From: Puccinellia tenuiflora
Lineage: Eukaryota > Streptophyta > Magnoliopsida > Poales > Poaceae
Assembly: GCA_012064385.1 (NCBI GenBank)
Contig: QRDG01000030.1
Span: 961,081-1,025,080, forward strand
Reading direction: 5' to 3'
DNA length: 64,000 nucleotides
A program made the translations under genes and the position numbers. The first letter of the stretch is position 1; the number at the start of each line of letters is the position of its first letter. Below, piece after piece: positions 35,001-46,400 of the stretch. The notes beneath the pieces are model-generated. The model was given only the letters and a program-made list of their open reading frames with translations. It was not told where the DNA came from and did no database searches.

Positions 35001-35165
35001 CTTAGGGGAGTTAGAGACAATCCCAACGGAATCCACAGTTCACAAGTTGCTCCAGCCATACAAGTTTAAGAAAATCCATAATTCTCAACTCACAACAGCT
35101 TCTCCACAGTTCATAATTCACAATAGATTTTTCACAATCCACATTTGAACCAAACACACCACAAC
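35001..35165 (-). repeat. Possible MITE or transposon end
   Basis: The minus strand from 35165 reads GGTGTGTTTGGTTCAAATG, the common start of several grass MITE and hAT or Harbinger ends, followed by AT-rich TTGTGAA repeats. No matching second terminus or target duplication was found, so this is tentative. Confidence 0.3.
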
Positions 35166-35572
35166 TAATTATAGGATGAACAACAATATTTTTGAAAAGA
35201 CAAAACCAACTATTCCAGGAGTGGTGAAAGAATCTGAGGTAGAAGCGGTCCGGCCCGGCCCACAGACTATGATCGGCCGAATCCGAAGAATAGCGCTTTC
35301 CTACAGCCTAGCGAAATCAGCGCAGCCTCATTTATTTTCTCGACCGACCTTGTTCATTTACGCGAGCGACTAATTAAAACGCGATTTATAGTTTTATATA
35401 AACAAACAGGATAATGCCCTCCACGCCTCCACGGCCAAAGCCGAACGTAGGCGCCACGAAACCTAGAAAACGCAGGCGCTACGAAACCCCCAAGAACCGC
35501 ACGATCAGAATCGAACGGACGGGACGCCCGCACAATCACAGCCGTCCGTCCAACGATCAGGAGGCCGCGGCT

Positions 35573-35604
35573 AAACCCTAGGCACCCGCGCCAGCCTATA
35601 TAAA
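35573..35604 (+). promoter_or_regulatory. EF1A promoter: telo-box and TATA box
   Basis: The telo-box AAACCCTAG (35573-35581) and TATATAAA (35597-35604) lie 100-130 bp upstream of the 5' splice site of the leader intron. Telo-boxes in this arrangement are characteristic of plant EF1A and ribosomal-protein promoters. Transcription would start near 35630, in the CT-rich TCCTCCTCCC stretch. Confidence 0.75.
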
Positions 35605-35702
35605 GAGGGCGAAGGAGCCATCCCCTCCTCCTCCCACACCTCCCCACCCCCGCCGCCGCCGCTTCTACTCCGTCCTCTTCCTCTGCTCGGAGCTCGAGCC
35701 AG

Positions 35703-36792
35703 GTACCGACCCTCGCCGCCTGCCCTTCCTCCCTCCCGGTGCCGATTGCGTCTCGCGTTCGTCTGTTGTTGCATGTGTAGGGTAGATCCTGCGGTTTTGA
35801 GCCCGTTTCGTGAACTGGTTGTGTAGATCGAGTCGATTCGCTTGCTCTGCTTGGTTTGATTTCGAGCCTATCTCGTGGATTGGTTGTCTCGGTAGCTTAG
35901 TCTGCTCAAATTTCCACGGTTATCACCTTGTTTTTACAGTTAATTGGTACCGTCGCTCGATCTGTTATATCTACCTGGCTAAGCTAGCTTTACCGTGGAG
36001 CGATCTGTTTAACTGAACCGACTGCTCTGTAGATCTCGCCATACATGTCTCGATTCGTAAATTTAGTAGTCTGCTTGATTTGCTTAACATTCCTGCAGAA
36101 TTTGTGGTCAGTATTAGCTTGTTAATCAGATCTGTTATAGTTTAGTTATATCTCATCGCCTGCAAGTCGTTTCATCTAGTTTAGAGGTTGTTGGTGTCAT
36201 ACTTGCGTGATAGCAATTTGGAGATGCAACGAGTACCCATTGTCTAATGGTAAAGACTGAAGGCTTCCCTGTGGGGCCTTCTGATATAGGTTCAATTCCT
36301 ATTGGGTGCCTTTTTACACACGATTCCTTGCATCTCCACTTTGGTCCGATCAGAATTACCTTGTGAAGTATTTGCCTTGCCTGCTAATCTTGATACTTGG
36401 ATTAGATCACGCTTGGCTGCTTGGCATGGTATTCTGGTGCATAGGCTTATTTAGTTTTCTGGTAAATATTATATGGATTCACTGTTTCTTAGATGTTCTC
36501 CTAGAGTCAGTTTTTGTTTTTACTACTTATTGGACTGTCATTTGTGCTACTAAAAAGTAACCCTGTCTTGTTTCACCACACATGCTTACTTGACATGATG
36601 TCTGCTCTTCTGCCAAGTACCATACCGGTATATGCTGTTTGGGAGTTTAGGTTATGCATGCTGTGAACGTAATAGTTACGTATCTTCTGTTTTTATTGTT
36701 TAATTAATGACATTCTAAATTATCACTGACCTTTTATGTTATATTGGACTGTACCTTGTACATTTTTTGACCACCTTATTTTTTTTGTGCAG
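35703..36792 (+). other. 5' UTR intron of the EF1A gene
   Basis: The leader exon ends ...GAGCCAG before GTACCG at 35703. The acceptor TTTTTTGTGCAG ends at 36792, 22 bp before the ATG. A leader intron of about 1 kb at this site is usual for plant EF1A genes and often raises expression. It contains the tRNA-like sequence at 36233-36309. Confidence 0.85.
36233..36315 (+). tRNA. tRNA-like cloverleaf with Pol III signals in the EF1A leader intron (plastid trnR-UCU-like)
   Basis: A 7-bp acceptor stem (GTACCCA / TGGGTGC, one G-T pair) encloses a 4-bp D-stem (GTCT/AGAC), an anticodon arm with GAAGGC/GCCTTC arms (36259-36264, 36276-36281), and a perfect T-arm (ATAGG-TTCAATT-CCTAT, 36286-36302). GGTTCAATTCC matches the B-box, TTGTCTAATGG approximates an A-box, and TTTTT at 36311-36315 is a Pol III terminator. 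The D- and T-arm sequence resembles plastid tRNA-Arg(UCU) from memory. The anticodon loop is oversized (11 nt), so decoding identity is unclear. It may be a plastid-derived insert, a pseudo-tRNA or a structured intronic RNA. Same strand as EF1A. Confidence 0.5.
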
Positions 36793-36814
36793 TTAGCCAA
36801 CAGATCCGGCAGCC

Positions 36815-38585
36815 ATGGGTAAGGAGAAGCTTCACATCAGTATTGTGGTCATTGGCCATGTCGACTCTGGCAAGTCGACAACCACTGGCCACCTCATCTA
36901 CAAGCTTGGAGGCATTGACAAGCGTGTGATCGAGAGGTTCGAGAAGGAAGCTGCTGAGATGAACAAGAGGTCCTTCAAGTATGCCTGGGTGCTTGACAAG
37001 CTCAAGGCCGAGCGTGAGAGGGGTATCACCATTGATATTGCCCTATGGAAGTTTGAGACCACCAAGTACTCCTGCACTGTCATTGATGCTCCTGGTCACC
37101 GTGACTTCATCAAGAACATGATCACCGGGACCTCCCAGGCTGATTGTGCTGTGCTTATCATTGACTCCACCACTGGTGGTTTTGAGGCTGGTATCTCCAA
37201 GGATGGCCAGACCCGTGAGCATGCTCTCCTTGCTTTCACTCTTGGGGTCAAGCAGATGATTTGCTGTTGTAACAAGGTATGATATCATAACTTGTTATCT
37301 GTTTCTGCTTTTATAACATGTTTGTTTATTAATTGATTCAACTAGGTCTTTTACTGAATGTTTTTCTAATGCTCTGTAATATTGCTGTCTTTTATTAACT
37401 AATTACTACATCCCTGACATGAACTTGTTGCATGAATTTGTAGTTTGGTATTAATGATATCATTTGCATTTAAATTTAGTCTCATGTTCTTTCAGCTGAT
37501 CCATTAATATTCGTTAATTATTAGATTGGTTGGGATGCTGTATATTTTGTATGAGGTATTCATTTGCTGAAAGTTATTTTTGAGCTATCTGTAACTGTTT
37601 GTATCTGCATGGTCACAAGCTGTATATTTTTGTAGTGAGCTGCTTTTTATTCTATGCACAATTTTTTGTATGTATAACAAATATCATTTCATTTCTGTGC
37701 AGATGGATGCCACCACCCCCAAGTACTCCAAGTCTCGCTTTGAGGAAATTGTCAAGGAAGTTAGCTCTTACTTGAAGAAGGTGGGCTACAACCCTGACAA
37801 GGTCCCCTTTGTACCAATCTCTGGCTTTGAGGGTGACAACATGATTGAGAGGTCCACCAACCTTGACTGGTACAAGGGCCCCACCCTTCTTGAGGCTCTT
37901 GACCAGGTCACTGAGCCCAAGAGGCCCTCAGACAAGCCCCTGCGCCTTCCCCTTCAGGATGTCTACAAGATTGGCGGTATTGGAACTGTGCCAGTGGGGC
38001 GTGTGGAGACTGGTATTATCAAGCCTGGTATGCTTGTCACCTTTGGCCCAACTGGGCTGACCACTGAGGTGAAGTCTGTGGAGATGCACCATGAGTCCCT
38101 GCTGGAGGCTGGTCCAGGTGACAACGTTGGCTTCAACGTGAAGAATGTTGCTGTGAAGGATATCAAGCGTGGTTATGTTGCATCCAACGCCAAGGGACGA
38201 CCCTGCTAAGGAGGCTGCCAACTTCGTCGCCCAGGTCATCATCATGAACCACCCTGGCCAGATTGGCAACGGCTACGCCCCAGTGCTGGACTGCCACACC
38301 TCCCACATTGCTGTCAAGTTCTCTGAGATCCAGACCAAGGTTGACAGGCGGTCTGGTAAGGAAATTGAGGCCTTCCCCAAGTTCCTGAAGAATGGTGATG
38401 CTGGCTTCGTGAAGATGATTCCCACCAAGCCCATGGTGGTGGAGACCTTCTCCCAGTACCCTCCCCTTGGTCGCTTCGCTGTGCGTGACATGAGGCAGAC
38501 CGTTGCTGTTGGTGTGATCAAGAGCGTGGAGAAGAAGGAACCCACCGGCGCCAAGGTGACCAAGGCTGCTGCCAAGAAGAAATGA
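36815..38585 (+). pseudogene. EF1A: Translation elongation factor 1-alpha with a one-base frameshift
   Basis: The coding exons are 36815-37276 (154 codons) and 37703-38585, joined by a GT-AG intron. The product is the GTPase that brings aminoacyl-tRNA to the cytosolic ribosome. Visible motifs are GHVDSGKST (P-loop), DAPGH, and NK-MD across the splice junction, followed by domains 2 and 3 and the lysine-rich C-terminus ending AAAKKK. One extra G in the GGG at 38194-38196 moves translation to a TAA at 38207-38209, leaving about 322 residues and cutting domain 3. Without that base the length would be the canonical 447 residues. A few rarely seen changes occur (KLHIS near the start, YSC for YYC). 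The rest is so well conserved that a base-calling error or a very recent mutation is likely. If the G is real, this copy is non-functional. Confidence 0.9.
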
Positions 38586-38854
38586 GAAGATGGTCGGTAG
38601 TTCGCCTCTGCTACGTGGCGTTATGTGGTGATGGTAGTCGTGTTAGTGCATTTGGGAACTTGCCCTGTTTTGGTTATGTGCGTTGTGCAGCCTTCGTGCT
38701 GCTTATCATTCAGTATTTCCGTTGTGTTGGTGAAACAATGTCCTATGGTCGATTAAAGTTGCACTCTTCTATACGTCTGAGATTTTGGGTCATTTCTGTT
38801 AGTCAATCATTTGCTTCTGAAGTTGCCTCAACAGCTGATCTCGGTTGAGTTCTT
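38586..38854 (+). other. Presumed 3' UTR of EF1A
   Basis: The sequence after the TGA at 38583-38585 is U-rich, with TTGTTATG and TTATC stretches as in plant 3' UTRs. No strong AATAAA signal is seen. No further frame is credible. Confidence 0.5.
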
Positions 38855-39773
38855 CTGCATTTGGCCAATATTTTGACTTCTCTGTTCATTTTGTTATGTT
38901 CCCCTTTTATTCACTTGTGATTGTCTTGCTATCTTGGATTAAATTATGCTACTGTATACTTTATATTTTGATATTCTTTTACATTCTCGTGATTTATTTT
39001 CATCGCGCATGCTTAGATGCGACTTCTGTTTTACAGTCCGAACTTTTGTTGAAGTTGCACTTCCATCTCTGGTTTTTTGAGACTTTTGTTGAAGTTGCAC
39101 TCCATCTCTTGTTTTTTGAGCTGTATAGTTCAGTTTCTGGACAACAGTTCTGTGCCTGTTCGTGTTCTCTTGACGAATTAACGGAAGAGTGTATGTAACA
39201 TGATGCCGAAAGCTTAGTTAATTCTCAGAATGGGTTTTGATATTAAACTGACATTATACTATTGTTGTGGTGTTCAAGTACATGGTACTTCCAGAGGAAC
39301 CTGCATTTGGCCAATATTTTGACTTCTCTGTTCATTTGTTATTTTCCCCTTTTAATCACTTGTGAATGTCTGCTATCTTGGATTAAATTATGCTACTGTA
39401 GACCTTTCAAAAAAAAAAATTTTATGCTACTGTATACTTTATATATTACGATCATCTTTCATCTGTTTTGCCTATGTGAACACAATTGATCTCTTTCATG
39501 TTTGTGCCTACACAGATTTTTTTCCCCTTCTATTTTCGTTGGAAAGTGGCAGAGGTCCGAACTTTTGTTGAAGTTGCACTCCATCTCTTGTTTTTTGAGA
39601 CTTTTGTTGAAGTTGCACTCCTTCTCTTGTTTTTTGAGCTGTATAGTTCAGTTTCTGGACAACAGTTCTGTGCCTGTTTCGTGTATGTAACATGATGCCG
39701 AAAGCTTAGTTACTTCTCAGAATGGGTTTGATATTAAACTGACATTATACTATTGTGGTGTTCAAGTACTGTA
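38855..39773 (+). repeat. Tandem duplication of about 450 bp downstream of EF1A
   Basis: Unit A (38855-39287) and unit B (39301-39773) share, in the same order, CTGCATTTGGCCAATATTTT, GATTAAATTATGCTACTGTA, a GAACTTTTGTTGAAGTTGCA block, TTCAGTTTCTGGACAACAGT, and GATGCCGAAAGCTTAGTTA. Inside each unit the GAGACTTTTGTTGAAGTTGCA block is itself doubled with a period of about 43 bp. Short frames here are repeated too and are not genes. Confidence 0.85.
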
Positions 39774-40850
39774 CTAGCACAAAACGCTGAAACAAACGAC
39801 GCCGTACCAACGTGCCTGTCATGGTATTTCCTCTGAACTGTATATGTGCGCCTTGCCGCGTTGTTCATGTGGCCTTGGATAGAGCATATTTTGCCTCGTC
39901 CGGGTAGTATGGAGCAGTTTATTCATAAATAAATATTGCATTTATTTTTTCGGTTTGATTATGTAAACGCTTTTTAAATCATATAACATGGTGTAAATTT
40001 AAGTATCCTTTTCGCTAACTTGATAGCTGTTATTTAAGTAAATTATAATTGCGGCCACATAAAAGAAACTGCGAAAATCCATAGGGCAATTGAAAAGTTA
40101 TGATATATAGTCATAAATCTTTACTGCGATAGAATTTTGTTATCCCTAGCTCAGTACGAAAGCTTTGCCTTGTTGGAAAAGTGCCACTGTGGCATCTTCT
40201 GCCGTGGCAGGATTCTGGCTGTTTATCTTACCACGACAAAAAAATCCTGAGGTCGGACCGTTTCTATGATAATCAAGACTCCTTCGATAGGAGAGGCTAT
40301 GGCCCATCGCATATCGCGGAGAAAACCCGAAAAGTGTATAATTAAACTAACAATACTAATCACAAAGGATTATTGTAACATTAATGCTCTAACCCCAAAG
40401 GAGATAGCTTGTTTTACCCATTTTCTTGATAGGATTTATTTCTATGTTAGCCAAGGACGTGGTAGCAGGAAATTCTTTTCAAAGTGGTTTAGCAACATGA
40501 CCATTTGCAGTAAGAACTGTCCATAGTTTCTTCTTGCCACTTTCTTTTTTCACATTGGTTTAGGAACATGACCATTTGTCACGGTGCTACATTTTTCATT
40601 GGTACGTGTCACATCCTCAAAGCCATCATAGTGTCACCATAATCAAAGCAGTTAGCACTGTGTCTCTGTTTTTAGGTTAATCATAAAAAGTCACTATATT
40701 TTCGTAATGCTTGGGATTAGCATAGGTAGGTAGTCCCTCAGTCGTTAGACAATTGGTAGAGTTTGGTGAATACTTAGCGGATAAGTAACCATAGATAGAC
40801 GACAACATTAAGGGCATCATCTCAGCATACATAATAAACACAAAGATATA
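39774..40850. other. Intergenic, no gene seen
   Basis: AT-rich sequence with short frames only (for example near 40266-40526), without domain signature. No RNA gene or clear transposon terminus was found. Confidence 0.5.
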
Positions 40851-42890
40851 CCATCACTGGACACGCTTTTCATATAGATACTTTACATACTGTACATATA
40901 ATACAAACTTGTTAATCAATGGTTTTGTTTTGCCATCTCTACCTACGAACTTGCTACGACCAAGGGCTACACTACTTTTGCCGTCTGGGGGTACGCGCCT
41001 ATCTGCTCTGATCCGTGGATGGTCGATCTCGCGCCTGATCTCCATGGCCTCCCTACATGCTTGCCTGACTGAAGACGAAAGGCGCATTGTTTACTGCTGG
41101 CCCTGTATAAGATGGAACAGACAGAGTTAGTCGCAGGCGCAGCGGTGTCACCCTGACTGATTTTGTTTCGCTTACCTGACGGAAAAGGGCACGCTCGGTT
41201 GCGCGCTTGTGTCCGAGGAGGCTGGTGAGCGAGCCTGCTAGCTTGTGGCGCTGCTCAGCCGGAGGCCTCTGGACGGCGTACGCCGGAGTCACGGTCAGAT
41301 CGCCTGCACAAGAACTGGATGACGTTCTCAGAGGCACTATCAACAGCAGCGTACTCATTGGGCATGTGGTCGTCGTGAAAGATCCTTGGAACTGCTGACG
41401 TTCAAGAGTTGACACCATCTGGTGGTATTCCTATATCGATATACCCCTAAATCTGACCATGGCCATGGTAGATCGTATGAACCGAGTTGATAGGAAGCTG
41501 AAGAGCGGCGAAGATGTCCTGAAGAATGCTCTGCCGTGACACGTACACTATATGCTCTACCTGTAATAAATCATGATCACACGAAGTCAATAGCTATTTG
41601 TTAGCTAATGTAACAAATTCAGGGTCATGCATCAATTGCGTAACTGAATTCAGGCTAACATTGTTCACAAGAATTTCAGAAGAAGCAATGGTGCAGCAAT
41701 TACACCGATATGTTTTGCCACCGTATGTGCATACATTTTATAAGGACAAAATATTGGCCTGCTCTATAGCCTTTGTATATGTAGCTTTAAGCATCACACA
41801 GGATTCAGAACCCTATAACTGCAACAGTACAATTTGGTAGCCAAAATTTACTAATGTAGCAATTCCTCTGTACAAGAACAATGACAGTTGCAAGACATGC
41901 CTACCTCTAAGAGATGGCAGGATGGAAATTGTAACCTGTTAGATCTAGCGTGTATTCATACATGTGCGCATGCATATTGGATTGAAGAATAATAATAGGT
42001 TCAATTTGACGATCATCAGCATGAAATTTATAAGCCAGAAAATGTAGGCTGAATTATGTATACATTGGCATGCATGGTGCTGCTTAAAATAAGAAGCAAA
42101 CTTGCATAAAAGCTGAACCTAAAATCGAAAGCAAATAATCATGCTCCAGGGTATTTTTTTAGACTTGCTAACGGACTGACTACATACCAGCGGAATGTAA
42201 GGAACAAGAAACTATACTCTAGTTAAAAGCTTGAAGAGGGAAACTGTATTTTAGCTTTAGACAGTGCTTTCACATTGATAAGATATTTTCTTGTATGACA
42301 TGGCAGGGTAAGGCTGGAAGCAATAAGATAAATCCGAAGCATATGGCAAGGTGCTTCTCTAAACCAGAGTTCATTCTGAACCGAAACCATAAAAAATTCA
42401 GTCATCACAGTGCGCCTGTGTTCATTTAAGAATCGAATGAGACTCTAAATCGATAAACCAGTCGCACAACGTCACCCCCACAGTATCATCCCAAACCCAC
42501 AATCACCCAACCCTACTCCAACCATCGGAACACCACCACAAGCCACCCTAGACAGCACATCAGCCGCAGGTGCACAGAAAGCATTCTAATCTGAATGGAA
42601 CTGAAGAAGCATAAATGGCAGAAACGACAAGGAACACCATAAACCTTCAGCAAGGGAGGTGACCAGCATCCACCAACAAGCCAGCAACAACAACCCCGAA
42701 TCCCACCCAGCACCCCCGAGGCACCGCCACCACCACCAAGCCGCAGGCACCGGGAACTGATCACCCCAAGCCGCCGCCAGAACCCCCGACCCGCCGCCTC
42801 AGGAAGGAAACCTAACGAAACACACCGCCGACAGGGAGAAAAGAAACAGAGAGAAGAAATCTAACCGGGTCGACAACTCGACCTCATTCA
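40851..42890 (-). other. Unassigned region, possible gene remnant on the minus strand
   Basis: The minus strand from 42890 is GC-rich and leader-like (pyrimidine-rich TTTCTTCTCTCTG, then GGCGG-rich). Further down lie pieces with exon-like edges. One runs from about 41560 to 41177 ending before GTAAGC, containing VYVSRQSILQDIFAALQLP and, in another frame, FHDDHMPNEYAAVDSASENV. Another runs from about 41110 to 40910 (VRQACREAMEIRREIDHPRI). Frames do not join cleanly and I recognise no family. It may be a decayed gene or a non-coding transcript. Confidence 0.25.
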
Positions 42891-42904
42891 CCTCGGGCGT
42901 GTTT

Positions 42905-42985
42905 GGTTAAGGGAAATGATAGTATTCCCCCGGGGGATGGAACCGTTCCATCCCCCGGGTCGTGCGTCGTCCGATCGTCCTCCAT
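42905..42985 (+). repeat. Left terminal inverted repeat with a 14-bp-arm hairpin
   Basis: GGTTAAGGG is followed by the inverted repeat CCCGGGGGATGGAA-CCG-TTCCATCCCCCGGG (42929-42959), then TCGTGCGTCGTCCGATCG. The right end, on the other strand, shows the same order. GGGCGTGTTTGGTT just outside resembles general grass transposon ends, so the element may start up to 10 bp earlier. Confidence 0.65.
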
Positions 42986-43490
42986 CGGGTGGTTCCTAGT
43001 TGTCCACGTCGCCCTCTCTTTTTCCCGTTTGTTCCTTTTGCTCCCGTCCCCTTTATCATTCGAGCATTTCTGCGCGGCTTCGACCCACCCGCCCGACGAA
43101 GGCGACGACGACGGCGCGGAGCGTCCCTAGCGCCGCCGTCGAGTTCCTCGCGCGCAGCCTTCCTCGCCGTCGAGTTCCCTGCACGGATCGACCTGCGGGA
43201 CGCCGTCTAGTTCCTCGTCCTCACCGTCCCTGCGCCGAGCGATTTGGAGGACGCTGCCGCGTAGTTCCTCGCCACCGCCGCCTCTCCGTCGACATGCCGC
43301 AACCGCCGCCTTCTCCGTGAGTTTCTCGTACTATCCCCTCACCTCCGCTCTTCTATTTTTATTTTGATTTTCTGCCTGAATCCGCGCTGAATACGTGCTG
43401 GATCCGTAATTTGTGTTCATCTCTCTAGGGTTTTTGCGACCTAGAGCTTTCTGCGACCATTGATTCGACGGAGTAGGAGCATCCGGAAGC

Positions 43491-46400
43491 ATGTCGGTGA
43501 GTTGCTTTTGCCCAGCGCCCTAGGGTTTCTGAATTTGTTTCAGGTTGTCCCCATGGTTCAGTTCTTATGCTAGGGTTTGTGTAGGATTTGTGTGTCAAAA
43601 GTGTACATGATTATACATGATGTATGGTTCGGCTAGGGTTTTGTGTGGCTTGCTATTTGTTTTGTATGTTTTGCTGCTAATTTGAGTGCTAATTGTTGCT
43701 GCCATGGTCCTGTAGTTTTGTATCTTTTGTTTCTGATAGTTTGTTATTTTTGCTAATTTTTTTGCTTCCATAATGCTGCCATGATGCTGTAATGTCCCAT
43801 ACGATTTATGACTTGATGCTGCCATGTTGATTTTTCTATTCTTTTTGCTAATTTCAGTATTTGATCATAAGCCCATTTAAATGTCATTTTGATCAGGATT
43901 CTATGTGGATGTCCAAGGATCGTTTTGCTGCGAAGCATTTGCGCAGCATTGCAGATGACCTGTCTGATGATAAGAGGGCCACAATCAAGAAGTATAGCGC
44001 ATTTGCATCGTTGCTGAATGTTTCCCCTTTCAATGTGCCCAATGAGCTCATTGATTTTGTTGCGATCAATACAAGCCCTAAGCTTCGGGAATTCAACTAC
44101 AGAGGTAAGAGGATAGTGTTCACCAAACAAATGGTGAGTAAATGGTTGGGCCTGCGCTCTGGGACCAAGTCAGTTGTTCTACTCACAAAGAGCGTGCACT
44201 CCGACTTGCGTGATCACTACAAAGGCGGTCTGATCAAGCTCCCTATAGTTAATGTAGCAAAAATGCTCAAGGAGTTGGATGCAAATGACGAGGATGCTGT
44301 AATCAGAACATGGGACCTTCTATGCTGCGCTACTGTCCTAGACCCTGGCTCGGGCAATATGATGTGTTTGGACTACCTGGGCAGCATGGATGATCCAAAA
44401 AAAATGCATGAGTTTGATTGGGACGAACACATATTATATCTGACGATGCACTATGCAGAGAAAATTCAGAAGATGAAGGAGAGGCCACTGGTTCTAGAGA
44501 AAGGCGCTTCAAATTTTTCATTCTGGATCAGTGGCCCAATGGCGATGCTTGCTGTAAGTTGCTCAACTTTATTTGTTTGTTTGCTGTGTGTAGCATTTTT
44601 TGTTTTTGCATGTGTTTTGCTTCACATGTCTGTTGCATATTAAATTAGGTGTGTTTGCTGTTTTTGCAGATTGCTTACATGGACCATTTGGACATTCCAA
44701 AGAGCATGCACACTATTAACTACTCCTTTCCCAGAGTATGTCATGTGACGTCTGCCGACTTCAATTTTATAGTGGAAATCGACCTCGATAACCTTATCAA
44801 GAATAACAAGACTATTTTTGGGAGGCGTCCGGTAAGTCATTTACCACCGTATGCATGTTCCTTCCTGTTTTCCAATTTTATTTTTTGTGCTGCCCGTATG
44901 CGAGAATGTAAGCTCCAATGCATTTTTTAATTTTTTGGTGCAGTTTCTGGATGTGAACCAAACAATTTACGGAGCACCCTCGCCAAGAAATATCCATTTA
45001 GAGGAATCTAAAGTCAACCCATCTGCATCTCTTAATGAATGGCTTGTGTGGCCAAGCATTCAGGATCTACATGTATAGGTTTGCTTATTTGTTGCTTTAG
45101 TTCATAGTTATTGCATCCGTATCATTTGCAAGTTGCTACAGAATAACATATATTCTGCTTCCATCTTTCTACACACCCCCTATTTTTTAATAATGTTAAA
45201 TGCAAAGTAGCTACGATATTTTGTGATTTTTTTGATTCAATAGTGATATTGAGTTGTTGTCTTTGAAATTGTCAACATCATAGTTCACTTGTTTGCCGAC
45301 AGGTTCCACCTCGGTTCAAGAGCTTGTATGAAAAGCACAAGATCCTTTTTGCTGCTGATGTTGATGATGCACTGAAGCAATTCAGTACAGGGTTGAAGTC
45401 CATGCACTCAAAACGCATGGCTTCCTTGCTGAGTGATGTTGACAATGCCATGAGAGAAGGTGATGGGCCAAGCGTCGTGTTTTCAACCGACACTTCACCG
45501 GATTTGGCGTCACAAGAAGAAGATGCACCAAAACAGCCCGAGGCTGGGACTGATGTTGGTGTCACACGTGGGAAGCCCAATGCTGGAAGTAATGCAGGAG
45601 ACTTTGCGGAGCACGGGTGCGCAGCAAAAAAGGCGGAGGGTCACATCGGAATAGCTAAAGAGAATACCATGAAGAATACCAAAAACACATCAAAACCTGT
45701 GGGCAAGAAGTTGAAGAAGGTCGTTATGGCAAGGAAGAAGGATAAAGAGGGTGCAGCTAAAGAGGGCTCAGCAACAGATGGCTCAGCTAAAGATGTTGCA
45801 GCAAAAGAAGACGCGCCAGATGCACTAAGAGAGGTCTCAGCTAATCAAGTTGCAGCAAAAGAGGTCGCAGCTAAAGAGGTCGCAGCAAAAGAGGTCGCAG
45901 CAAAAGAATGCACAACAAAAGAGGCTCATGTTTCAGAGCGTGCAACAAATGTTGGTAATCAACAAAAGAGGGGTATGGACACAACGGTGAACCCAAAATG
46001 GGCTGAGCACAAAAAGAAGTTGAGGCTCCCGGAAACGAACACAAAAGAAGTTGAGGAGCAAAATAACATGAGAATCGCAGTGGCCAAAGTAAAACAGGTT
46101 CAACAGCAAAACAAGGCTCCGATGATGACAGATAATTCTTCAAAAGAAGCCGAGGAGCAAAAGGACGTTACCGTATCAGAGGAGAAAATGAAAGAGGGTG
46201 AGGAGCAACAAAAGGTTACGATTGCAGCAGAAAATGCAAGCAATTGTCTTGTGCCAGAAGATGTGCCACAACCCGCTATTGTCATCGATTCAGCTGGGAC
46301 CGGGGCTGATTTTGGCGACCAGGAGGCTGTCAATAGCCCTGTCAGATCAGTTCCAAGGGTAATTCCCCCAGGGTACTGGGATGATGTTCCAAGCTTTGAT

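Noticed and set aside
43000..43320. Arg/Pro-rich frames at 42903-43320 near the left end of the Mutator-like element
   Set aside because: GC-rich leader sequence; no similarity, and the Ulp1 gene phase works from 43491 without them.
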